A stretch of DNA of 40,472 nt, taken from NCBI RefSeq assembly GCF_947072515.1, contig NZ_CAMTIG010000033.1:1-40472 (forward strand). Reading direction: 5' to 3'. This DNA is from an uncultured Clostridium sp. Its GTDB lineage: Bacteria > Bacillota > Clostridia > Clostridiales > Clostridiaceae. The notes below the pieces were generated by a model. That model was given only the letters and a program-made list of their open reading frames with translations, searched no databases and had not been told where the DNA came from. The position numbers and the translations under genes are program-made. Shown in pieces: positions 33,485 through 40,472 of the stretch (the stretch's first letter is position 1; every line of letters starts with the position of its first letter).

Positions 33485-35422
33485 TTAATTTTTCTTAAAA
33501 AGTTTTATTACTTTTTCCCATAAAGTACTTTCTTTTTTTTCTTCCTGTTCCTTTTTTTCTTCTACTTTATTCAAATTAGGTGTCTTCATGACAAATTGCA
33601 CTGATTTTACATTTTCATTTTTTTCCGATGTAAATGATTCAACTTTATAATCACTTTTTGTAAATTCCTTTAACATCTTTTCTATCTCTTTGTCTACTTC
33701 TCCACTCATACCTTTTGTTTCATCTTTTAATATTCCTGTACCTTCAGCCATATTTGTTGTACCACCATATAATTTCGTTATTCCATCTACTAATTCAGTT
33801 GTTCCCATAATTATTTCATTATATCCTAACGCAATACTATTTACTCCATTTGTATATTCATTAATGCCTTTATCAAAGTCTTTATAATTTTGAACCAATA
33901 AAGAAATTCCCTTATTTAATTTATTTATATTTTGAATTAAATTTTTTGCTTCTTCTATAATTTTTTTAACATCTTCTGAAAATTTATTTAAATACTCTTT
34001 TAAACTTTCTATTTCCGTTATCATATTTTTATTTTTTTCATCTAAGCCTTTCATAAATCCCTGACTTTCATTAATATAATTTATATCCTTTTTTAGTGTA
34101 TCTTCAGCTAGTTTAAGAGCATTTAAATTTTCTATATATTCCTTAAATATATTATTTTCATTTTCTATATACTTTTCATAAATATTTTTCGCCTCTACAT
34201 TCCCATTATTTTTAAGTTCTATCACTTTAGCTTTTGCCTCTTCTACCCCTCTCAAATTATAAGCATTACAAATCTCACTTTGAATACCTGTTAGTTGAAT
34301 TCTTTTTAACGCTTCTTCATTTTTCTTTATCAAGCTCTCCATATTTTCAATTCCACTATTATTTAACTTATTATAAAATTCATCTATTTTCTTATTTATA
34401 TAGTCTGAATTTTCCTTTAAATTTTCTATCTTTTCTTTTATTAATTGAATTACTTTATTTATTTCTTCAATCTTATTAAATGAGTTTACTCCTTCTTCAA
34501 CTATTTGCAATCCATTTTTTATTTCTCCTGATGCTTTTTTAAGTTCTTCTGACTTAGAACTCAAATTGTTCAAAGCATTATTTATTATTTTACTTCCTTC
34601 CTCTAATTTCTTTGCACCTTTATTTAATCCTTCAGCTCCATTATTTAATTCATTTGCTCCTTCATCTAATATTTTTATTCCCTCTTGTAATTCATCTAGT
34701 TTCTTAGAAATTTCACTAGTATCTATACTATTTTTATCAATATTTAAGTTTAGTCTTATTCCATTAAAATTAATTCCTTCCATCTCAAAATCAACTACAT
34801 CTGATTTAACATTAATTTCAACTTCTTTTCCTGGTAAAATTATTGCTGTAAATTGTTTCATTCCTCCTACATTAACTTCAGTTAACCCTTCTCCTTTAAT
34901 ATTCATAAATTTATTTGTATCTAGTTTAAAATCTAACTGCATTGAATAATTCTCAAAAAACTCTTTATTCCCCTTCTCATTCTCTTTCACTATAATTTCT
35001 ATTTCCACTTTCCCACTTTTTCCTATTATATCTTCTGGCTTCATTTCACTTCCATCTAACTTATATTTAATCTCTATCTTCCATGGAATTTCTACATTTT
35101 CTAAAATTCCTTCATAATATAAAATATCTTTTGAACTTTCTATATTAATTTTTCCTGTTTCAAATTTTATTTCATCACTTGTATTCATATTTTTCACTTC
35201 TGTATAATTTCCGTAATCCTCTATACCTTTTCCATTAAAAATATTTACTACCCTTAAATCCTCTGTTTCCCCTTTAGAATCTAAATTTATATAAACAACT
35301 TCTTCCTTTGAAATTTTCTTTTTTTCATTTTCTGCATACACTTCTATATTAGAAAATATTGAGCATCCCATTACACTTAATATTCCAATACAAATCCCCT
35401 TTTTCACTTTACTTATTCTCAT
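33485..35422 (-). CDS. exported XXXLXXG-repeat coiled-coil protein (YhgE-like)
   Basis: A 645-residue exported protein. A signal peptide (VKKGICIGILSVMGCSIF, cleavage near VYAEN) leads into a beta-rich N-terminal domain (30-235) and long helical coiled coils. These carry the Leu/Gly heptads typical of YhgE/Pip-like proteins (KILDEGANELNNGAEGLNKG near 250-270 and GTTELVDGITKLYGGTTNMA near 550-575), with an amphipathic C-terminal WEKVIKLFKKN. No second transmembrane helix is evident. Its start overlaps the last 14 bases of the MMPL gene, so the two are translationally coupled. This suggests an MMPL-partnered envelope scaffold or periplasmic-type extension. Confidence 0.85.
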   Translation of the reverse strand: MRISKVKKGICIGILSVMGCSIFSNIEVYAENEKKKISKEEVVYINLDSKGETEDLRVVNIFNGKGIEDYGNYTEVKNMNTSDEIKFETGKINIESSKDILYYEGILENVEIPWKIEIKYKLDGSEMKPEDIIGKSGKVEIEIIVKENEKGNKEFFENYSMQLDFKLDTNKFMNIKGEGLTEVNVGGMKQFTAIILPGKEVEINVKSDVVDFEMEGINFNGIRLNLNIDKNSIDTSEISKKLDELQEGIKILDEGANELNNGAEGLNKGAKKLEEGSKIINNALNNLSSKSEELKKASGEIKNGLQIVEEGVNSFNKIEEINKVIQLIKEKIENLKENSDYINKKIDEFYNKLNNSGIENMESLIKKNEEALKRIQLTGIQSEICNAYNLRGVEEAKAKVIELKNNGNVEAKNIYEKYIENENNIFKEYIENLNALKLAEDTLKKDINYINESQGFMKGLDEKNKNMITEIESLKEYLNKFSEDVKKIIEEAKNLIQNINKLNKGISLLVQNYKDFDKGINEYTNGVNSIALGYNEIIMGTTELVDGITKLYGGTTNMAEGTGILKDETKGMSGEVDKEIEKMLKEFTKSDYKVESFTSEKNENVKSVQFVMKTPNLNKVEEKKEQEEKKESTLWEKVIKLFKKN

Positions 35423-37469
35423 TCTTTTTACCCCTTTTCTTTTTTAATATGAGATTATCACAAAGATATAACATTCCTGGTAAAACAAAAACTACAATTA
35501 TTAAAGAACAGATTGTCCCTTTTCCAAGCAGAACTCCTAATTGTGATAATATTTTATGAGACGATATATATCCTAAGGAAAAACCTACTCCAATCATAAT
35601 GCTTCCTGATGTTAAAATTGAAATCATAACAGTAGATACTGATTTTACTATTGCTTCATCTTTGCTTCCCTTTTTTCTAAACTCTAAATATCTTTCTGTC
35701 ATCAAAATTGCATAATCAACTGTTGCTCCCAATTGAATAGAGCTTATAATCAAATATCCTATATAAAATAAAGGTATTGCCATATAATAATTTAATGAAA
35801 GATTTATCCAAATAGCTGTCTCAATTGCTAGAACTAAAATCATAGGTATATATAAAGATTTCATAGTAATCATTAAAACTAAAAATACTGCACCTATAGC
35901 TAAAAAATTTACACTTATCATATCCTCTGTTATTGTATTTTTTAAGTCATATGTGCTTACAGTTTCTCCTACTAATTCATATTCATTTCCATAATATTTT
36001 TTAGCTACTTCTCTAATTTTTTCAACTACTTCAAATGCTTCTTCCCCTTCAAAATCTGTTTTAACGTTTATAATCATTCTGCTATAATTATTACTAATTA
36101 AATTTGAAGTCAGTTCTTTATCTAAATACTGAACTGGAATTTCTATTCCTACTTTATTTACATAAGAAATTATTTCTCCAACTTCCTTTATTTTTTTTAA
36201 TTCTTTTGATAAATCTAGCTCCTTCTTTAAATCCCCTTTAGGCACCATCATGACATAGTTATTTAGTTTTCCAAACTTCTCTTCAATAAATTTCGTATCT
36301 TCTCCTAACTTTGTTTCTTCTCCAAATATTTTAGATGCTCCATAATAATATGTATTATTTGTGGATGCTAAATAAGAAGGAATAATAGCTATAATAAAAA
36401 TAATAACCATTGGAATCATTAATTTCTTAACCATTTTTCCTAAACCATTAAAAGATGGCATAAAATTTTTATGTTCTGTTTTTTGTATTAATTTACTACA
36501 ATATAAAATCAATCCTGGTGTAAATATAAATACAGTAATTAAACTTAATCCTATTCCCTTAGCTAAGGCTACCCCAAGATCTGGTCCTATTTTAAATTTC
36601 ATTACTGCCAATGCTAAAAATCCAATTACTGTTGTTACTCCACTTGATAAAATAGAAGACATAGATTTACATAATGCCATATGCATTGCTTCTTTAGGAT
36701 CATTTATATTCTCTTTTATCTCCTTATATCGATGCAATAAGAATACTGAATAATCTAAAGATACCGCTAATTGCAAAATACTCCCTGCTGCATTAGTAAC
36801 AAAAGAAATTTCTCCAAAAATCAAATTTGTCCCTGCATTTATTATGATTGCTATTCCTATAGAAATTAATATCACTATAGGCTCAAACCAAGATGTTGTT
36901 GTAAGAATTAATATTAACAAAGTAAATGGAACTGCTATTAAAATAATTTTAGTTATCTCTTTCGTTGTAGACTCTGTTGCTACAGCCATATCCACTGCTG
37001 AACCTGCTATAGCATTTTCATTTCCTGTTATTTCTTTTATCTTATTTATTGTTTCTATATTATTTTCTTCACTTATAGTTATTGAATATAGTGCATTATT
37101 ATCTTTATAATATTCCTTTATTAAATCTTGACTTAAAAACTCTACCGGAATATTAATATCTACTAAATCATCAACCCATATTACCTCTTCAACATGCTCA
37201 ATTTCTTTTATCTTATTTTTTATTTCCATTCCTTCTAAAAGTGTTACATTAGAAACTGATGCTCGTACATTAGGTATATTTCCACTAAATTCTTGTTCCA
37301 TGATTTGCAATGAAATAATAGATTCTGTTTCATCTGGTAAATAATCATTCATATCATAATTTACTAAAATGAAATTCTGCATTATCCCTGATATTATAGC
37401 TATTATAAAAAAACTTATTAAAATAATTCCTTTATATTTTAAAACCCCTCTAAAAAACTTCTCTTTTAT
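35409..37469 (-). CDS. MMPL/RND-family transporter with apparent ATA start
   Basis: Read from 37469 this is a 686-residue, 12-helix MMPL/RND lipid or drug exporter with two 6-helix repeats and two extracytoplasmic loops. Each repeat has the Asp-Tyr pair known from MmpL3 proton relays: QLAVSLDYSVFLLHR and GATVDYAILMTER. The strong site AGGAGGGG ends 6 bases before ATA (37469), followed by AAA GAG AAG TTT TTT; a TAG at 37482-37484 excludes any earlier start. The full frame supplies the first helix (KYKGIILISFFIIAIISGIM). The first conventional start, ATG 37382, would remove that helix. Thus an AUA start or a start-codon mutation. First gene of an operon with the coil protein. Confidence 0.85.
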   Translation of the reverse strand: MKEKFFRGVLKYKGIILISFFIIAIISGIMQNFILVNYDMNDYLPDETESIISLQIMEQEFSGNIPNVRASVSNVTLLEGMEIKNKIKEIEHVEEVIWVDDLVDINIPVEFLSQDLIKEYYKDNNALYSITISEENNIETINKIKEITGNENAIAGSAVDMAVATESTTKEITKIILIAVPFTLLILILTTTSWFEPIVILISIGIAIIINAGTNLIFGEISFVTNAAGSILQLAVSLDYSVFLLHRYKEIKENINDPKEAMHMALCKSMSSILSSGVTTVIGFLALAVMKFKIGPDLGVALAKGIGLSLITVFIFTPGLILYCSKLIQKTEHKNFMPSFNGLGKMVKKLMIPMVIIFIIAIIPSYLASTNNTYYYGASKIFGEETKLGEDTKFIEEKFGKLNNYVMMVPKGDLKKELDLSKELKKIKEVGEIISYVNKVGIEIPVQYLDKELTSNLISNNYSRMIINVKTDFEGEEAFEVVEKIREVAKKYYGNEYELVGETVSTYDLKNTITEDMISVNFLAIGAVFLVLMITMKSLYIPMILVLAIETAIWINLSLNYYMAIPLFYIGYLIISSIQLGATVDYAILMTERYLEFRKKGSKDEAIVKSVSTVMISILTSGSIMIGVGFSLGYISSHKILSQLGVLLGKGTICSLIIVVFVLPGMLYLCDNLILKKKRGKKNENK

Positions 37470-37570
37470 AAAACTCCCCTCCTAATTTCTAAATAAAATT
37501 TCCCCTTTATTACCCTATTTAACTATATTATTTTTTAATAGACACTCTGTTGATTTTCTTATTTATTTAG

Positions 37571-37599
37571 ATTATAATTAACTAAAATTTGGATATCAA
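37571..37599 (-). promoter_or_regulatory. promoter of the MMPL operon
   Basis: On the minus strand TTGATA (37594-37599), a 17-base spacer and TATAAT (37571-37576), about 100 bases before the ATA start. The -35 begins a TTGATTATTGATA-like segment that recurs, inverted and with one change, at 37649-37661. Confidence 0.65.
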
Positions 37600-37656
37600 T
37601 AATCAATATTTTTCTAATTGTCAATAATTAAACTTTTTAAATATATCTTGATTATT

Positions 37657-37685
37657 AATAAACAAATTTAATTATTTTGTTTATT
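37657..37685. promoter_or_regulatory. palindromic TetR-type operator
   Basis: AATAAACAAA (37657-37666) and TTTGTTTATT (37676-37685) form a perfect 10-bp inverted repeat with a 9-base spacer. It lies in the divergent region and ends 10 bases before the TetR ribosome binding site, the usual place for autorepression. Confidence 0.55.
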
Positions 37686-37706
37686 TTATTAAAGGGTGGG
37701 AAATAT

Positions 37707-38276
37707 ATGAGTACAAATACAGATAGACGCATACGCAAAACTAAAAAAGCCTTAAAAGATGGTCTTATTGAATTACTTTTAGAAAAAAATATAAAAAATA
37801 TTTCTGTACGTGAACTTACAGAAAAGGTTGATTTAAATAGAGGAACTTTTTACTTACACTATAAGGATATTTTTGATCTTTTAGAAAAAATTGAAGACGA
37901 GCTCTTCTTAGAATTTAATACTATTTTAGATTCACATAATTTTGATACTACAGAAAGTCCACTTCCTTTACTTGAAGATATTTTTACCTTCTTAAAAGAT
38001 AATTCAGCTTTATGTACTGTTTTGCTTGGCAATAATGGTGACCTATCTTTTATGGATAATATTAAAAGTATTCTTAAAGAAAAATGTTTTATTACTTGGC
38101 AAGCCTTATTTAATTTAGAAGCCACAGAAAAATTTTATTATTACTATAACTATATCTTGGCTGGCTGTATAGGAATATTTGATGCTTGGCTTAAGAATGG
38201 TTTAAAAGAATCTTCATCCGAAATGGCTTCACTAACTGAAGCTTTTATCTTAAATGGAGTAGATAGCTTAAAATAA
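37707..38276 (+). CDS. TetR/AcrR-family transcriptional regulator
   Basis: A 189-residue repressor. The N-terminal helix-turn-helix is IKNISVRELTEKVDLNRGTF, followed by YLHYKDIFDLLEKIEDEL; the rest is a helical ligand-binding domain of the TetR_C_8/DhaS-like type. The ATG at 37707 follows AAAGGGTGGG; an upstream in-frame start at 37677 has no ribosome binding site. It is divergent from the MMPL-coil operon, with a palindrome and the operon's promoter in the gap, so it very likely represses that operon and itself. Ligand unknown; membrane-active compounds or fatty acids would fit. Confidence 0.92.
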   Translation: MSTNTDRRIRKTKKALKDGLIELLLEKNIKNISVRELTEKVDLNRGTFYLHYKDIFDLLEKIEDELFLEFNTILDSHNFDTTESPLPLLEDIFTFLKDNSALCTVLLGNNGDLSFMDNIKSILKEKCFITWQALFNLEATEKFYYYYNYILAGCIGIFDAWLKNGLKESSSEMASLTEAFILNGVDSLK

Positions 38277-38294
38277 ATTTTATTTCAATATTAA

Positions 38295-38334
38295 AAAATA
38301 TAACCTAGAAATTTATATTTCTAGGTTATATTTT
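38295..38334. terminator. bidirectional terminator
   Basis: A perfect 18-bp stem (38295-38312 with 38317-38334) and a 4-base loop with A and T flanks, between the convergent TetR and hydrolase genes. Confidence 0.9.
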
Positions 38335-38373
38335 AAATTCTTATCTCTTCAATTTATTATTTTTAATAGTAAA

Positions 38374-39375
38374 CTATAATTTTGAATTAAATAATATAAA
38401 ATTTAGTAATTTATAGATAACTTCTTTTGTTTGTTTCTCGTTAATATTGGTAAATGCATGCCCCATATTATTTAGTAATATTAAGTTTACATCATTACCA
38501 ACTTCCTTGCTTTTATCATATAAATCTACTGAATTACTATATGGAACTATTTTATCATCTTTACCTTGAATTATTAGAGTTTTAGGCAACCCTTTTTTAA
38601 TATAATTTATAGGACTGTACGTATCCATATAATCTTTTAATGCTGCTTTTGTCTTTAAATTTGCCTCTTTTTTATTAACTGCCTCCAAAAGTTCTTTTGA
38701 TTCTCCATTTTCACTTAATGAAGACAATTCTGTCGGTCCAAATAAATCTACTACATAATTTACTTTAGAACTATAATCCTTTAAACTTTCATTTCCTACA
38801 AATTTATCATTATCACTATAAGCTGCTAACATAGCTAAGTTTGCACCAGCTGATGCACCTATAATTCCTATACTATTTGTATTAAAATTATACTCTTCAG
38901 AGTTTTTATAAACCCATCTTATTGCATCTTTAACTTCCGTTGTCTGTAAATTAAAATCTATGGTTTTTGTATCTAAGGTATAGTCTACGCTAATTATTGT
39001 ATATCCAGCTTTTCTAAATTGATTTATAACCCCACTCATATTTTCTGGAATCTCACTATTTCCATACATCCATGCTCCCCCATGAACATATATAATAACT
39101 GGTGAGCCTGATTTTAAGTGTTTTTCGCTTTTATAAATATTTAAAATCACTTTATTATTTTCTTTCTCATTAATAACTATATTTTGACTATCCTTCATAC
39201 TTTCATTCTTTGTTCCGCTTAAAGGTATCGCTTTTGCATTAACTTCTATAGTTTTATAATTTTTTATAGTATTTATATAAAACTCAATTTGTCCTCTATA
39301 TTTAATTCCTAAAAAGGTTAGAATAATTATTCCTATTATTAATATTATTCCTATACCTTTTAAAACTTTTTTCAT
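38374..39375 (-). CDS. membrane-anchored alpha/beta hydrolase (esterase/lipase)
   Basis: A 333-residue hydrolase with an N-terminal signal-anchor (residues 5-24), so the catalytic domain lies outside the membrane. The HGGAW oxyanion motif is at 98-102, the nucleophile elbow GASAGA has S175, and QGKDDKIVPY and NNMGHAFTN supply the Asp and His. This fits the BD-FAE/alpha-beta hydrolase_3 group of carboxylesterases. The surface location suggests action on host or envelope acyl esters, which is inference. AAGGAG precedes the ATG. Monocistronic. Confidence 0.88.
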   Translation of the reverse strand: MKKVLKGIGIILIIGIIILTFLGIKYRGQIEFYINTIKNYKTIEVNAKAIPLSGTKNESMKDSQNIVINEKENNKVILNIYKSEKHLKSGSPVIIYVHGGAWMYGNSEIPENMSGVINQFRKAGYTIISVDYTLDTKTIDFNLQTTEVKDAIRWVYKNSEEYNFNTNSIGIIGASAGANLAMLAAYSDNDKFVGNESLKDYSSKVNYVVDLFGPTELSSLSENGESKELLEAVNKKEANLKTKAALKDYMDTYSPINYIKKGLPKTLIIQGKDDKIVPYSNSVDLYDKSKEVGNDVNLILLNNMGHAFTNINEKQTKEVIYKLLNFILFNSKL

Positions 39376-39489
39376 CTTATAACTCCTTCTTAACTAGAAT
39401 AATAAGATTATATCATTCAAAAAGCTTCTAGACACTACATAAAGGTTAATAAATCTTACAATATAATTGCATCCAATTTTATTATAATT

Positions 39490-40311
39490 TTATCCATGTG
39501 CATAACCTGTATTTGCATCTACAGTCCAATAAATATTATTTCCTGATTGTTTAGTATACACCTCATATACACTCGGTGCCCCTTGTTCAAGTACTATTTT
39601 AGTAACCTCACTTGGAGTTGCATAGTTATCTTGTTGAAGCATATTTAGAATAATTGCCTTTGCTTGTGCTAAAGTAAATGGAACACTATTTATAGTTAGT
39701 AAATCTAATTGTTGAGTTGTTTTTACAAATTCACTTGCTGTTATATTCTCTGATAATGCTGCTTCTCCATTTGCATCTATAAATGCATTAACTACAGTTT
39801 TGTCTGACACTTTATTGAGCCATGGTTGTCCCCAAAATGTCCCTGTTGCATCACAAATTCCTTCACAATTATTTTGATCTTCCATAATCCATGATCTTAA
39901 ATATTCATTTAATAATCCAGATGAGATATCTTTTCCTGTTGTATTAGTTACTAAAATTGTATTTTGAGTATAACTTCCATTTGGAACTTTATAAATTATT
40001 GTTCCTTGATTTTGTGGAGTTTCTTGTGTCTGATTTCCTTGAGTACTTACATTTTTCACTTTAACACTTTGTGTAGCTATAGTTTGAGTTTTTGTACTTT
40101 GTGTATTTACTGCATTTGAATTTTCATTACTTTTTGTACTTGCTACAGTATCTTTTTGTGTAGATGTTTTTGTACTTGTTTCAGTGGTTTTTATCTGTTT
40201 ATCACTACTATTTGCAGCATCCTTATTTATAAATTTATGTCCTATAAAAAATCCTATTATACAGATAAGAATTATTAAAACTATTATTGCTAACAATTTC
40301 ATTTTTTTCAT
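39490..40311 (-). CDS. membrane-anchored Thr/Ser-rich protein of unknown function
   Basis: A 273-residue protein with an N-terminal hydrophobic anchor (residues 3-24), a long Thr/Ser/Gln-rich low-complexity linker (about 32-110, with repeated TQS/TKS units) and a C-terminal globular domain (110-273). That domain holds ISSGLLNEYLRSWIMEDQ, CEGICDATGTFWGQPWL and NNIYWTVDANTGYAHG. Two Cys lie close together (CEGIC) and might form a disulfide. The tail recalls a PepSY-like strand pattern but no family is certain. GGAAGGA lies before the ATG. It is probably a surface-exposed protein. Confidence 0.72.
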   Translation of the reverse strand: MKKMKLLAIIVLIILICIIGFFIGHKFINKDAANSSDKQIKTTETSTKTSTQKDTVASTKSNENSNAVNTQSTKTQTIATQSVKVKNVSTQGNQTQETPQNQGTIIYKVPNGSYTQNTILVTNTTGKDISSGLLNEYLRSWIMEDQNNCEGICDATGTFWGQPWLNKVSDKTVVNAFIDANGEAALSENITASEFVKTTQQLDLLTINSVPFTLAQAKAIILNMLQQDNYATPSEVTKIVLEQGAPSVYEVYTKQSGNNIYWTVDANTGYAHG

Positions 40312-40401
40312 AAAGAATCCTTCCTTTCTAATAATTAGATTAGTATATATTTATTGCCTTATTATTAATAATTTATTGCTATTTTATTTATAAAAAAAAG
40401 C

Positions 40402-40428
40402 AAAGTTGTAACTTAAGGTTACAACTTT
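40402..40428. terminator. terminator between the surface protein and an upstream gene
   Basis: An 11-bp perfect stem (40402-40412 with 40418-40428) and a 5-base loop, with eight T on the minus-strand exit and a T-run on the plus side. Confidence 0.82.
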
Positions 40429-40435
40429 TTCTTTT

Positions 40436-40472
40436 TTATAGTCCTTCTTTTAAAATTCTTTTACTTTCTCCT
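40436..40472 (-). CDS. 3' end of a gene running out of the window
   Basis: The last bases read on the minus strand as GESKRILKEGL followed by TAA (40436-40438), directly before the terminator hairpin at 40402-40428. Too short to identify; called only because of its position and open frame. Confidence 0.35.
   Translation of the reverse strand, partial: GESKRILKEGL

Noticed and set aside
34566..34949. Long plus-strand reading frames opposite the coil protein and other minus-strand genes
   Set aside because: They mirror biased codons of the real gene, lack ribosome binding sites and show no family features.
37382..37469. MMPL gene starting at ATG 37382
   Set aside because: The in-frame region upstream encodes the expected first helix and is preceded by a strong ribosome binding site; the short AGGG near 37390 is a poor substitute.

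Overview
The window looks like chromosomal DNA of a low-GC, spore-former-type Firmicute, most probably Clostridium sensu stricto. The base composition is extremely AT-rich, ribosome binding sites are strong AGGAGG types, and TTG/GTG starts occur. Several gene families are typical of clostridia: AAA-ATPase-like/PD-(D/E)XK proteins, GNAT acetyltransferases, a TmrB-like P-loop protein, FUSC permeases and MMPL with an XXXLXXG coil protein. No rRNA, tRNA, CRISPR, insertion sequence or phage gene was seen. Species cannot be fixed from the sequence alone.

Layout. (1) 1-13 kb is a loose array of small, mostly minus-strand genes for small-molecule modification and detoxification: two SAM methyltransferases, GNAT acetyltransferases, an XRE regulator, a HAD phosphatase, a HExxH peptidase, an RpiB/LacAB-like protein, a TmrB-like protein, an EamA permease, a lipoprotein, a kinase-GNAT fusion, a LURP-one-like protein and an ASCH protein. 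Decayed genes lie among them: an Uma2 nuclease with an in-frame TGA, and a Nudix hydrolase lacking its N-terminus. (2) 13-24 kb holds two paralogous 519-residue AAA-ATPase/PD-(D/E)XK genes. Between them are an OmpR-type two-component system, a divergent 7-TM protein, an SDR-AraC operon with a clear AraC-type direct repeat, a YybS-like membrane protein, a thioredoxin-fold protein, a GNAT, and a double-GNAT gene broken by a frameshift. (3) 24-31 kb holds a FUSC permease divergent from an MFS efflux gene, whose consensus promoter sits in a duplicated 24-bp motif. An esterase, a radical SAM protein, MsrAB and an anchored transglutaminase-like protein follow. (4) 31-38.3 kb is an envelope/export module: FUSC, an XXXLXXG coiled-coil exported protein, an MMPL/RND transporter and a divergent TetR regulator with a palindromic operator. 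(5) 38.3-40.5 kb holds two membrane-anchored surface proteins, one an alpha/beta hydrolase.

Most convergent gene pairs are separated by long, nearly perfect bidirectional terminator hairpins. The most unusual signal is that two polytopic transporter genes, EamA at 7690 and MMPL at 37469, have a good ribosome binding site, correct spacing and a full-length reading frame, but ATA where the ATG should be. No alternative start keeps the first transmembrane segment. The other candidates for follow-up are the regulatory repeats (OmpR-like, AraC-like, MFS promoter repeat, TetR operator) and the pair of AAA/PD-(D/E)XK paralogues, whose core is identical in protein but different at silent sites.
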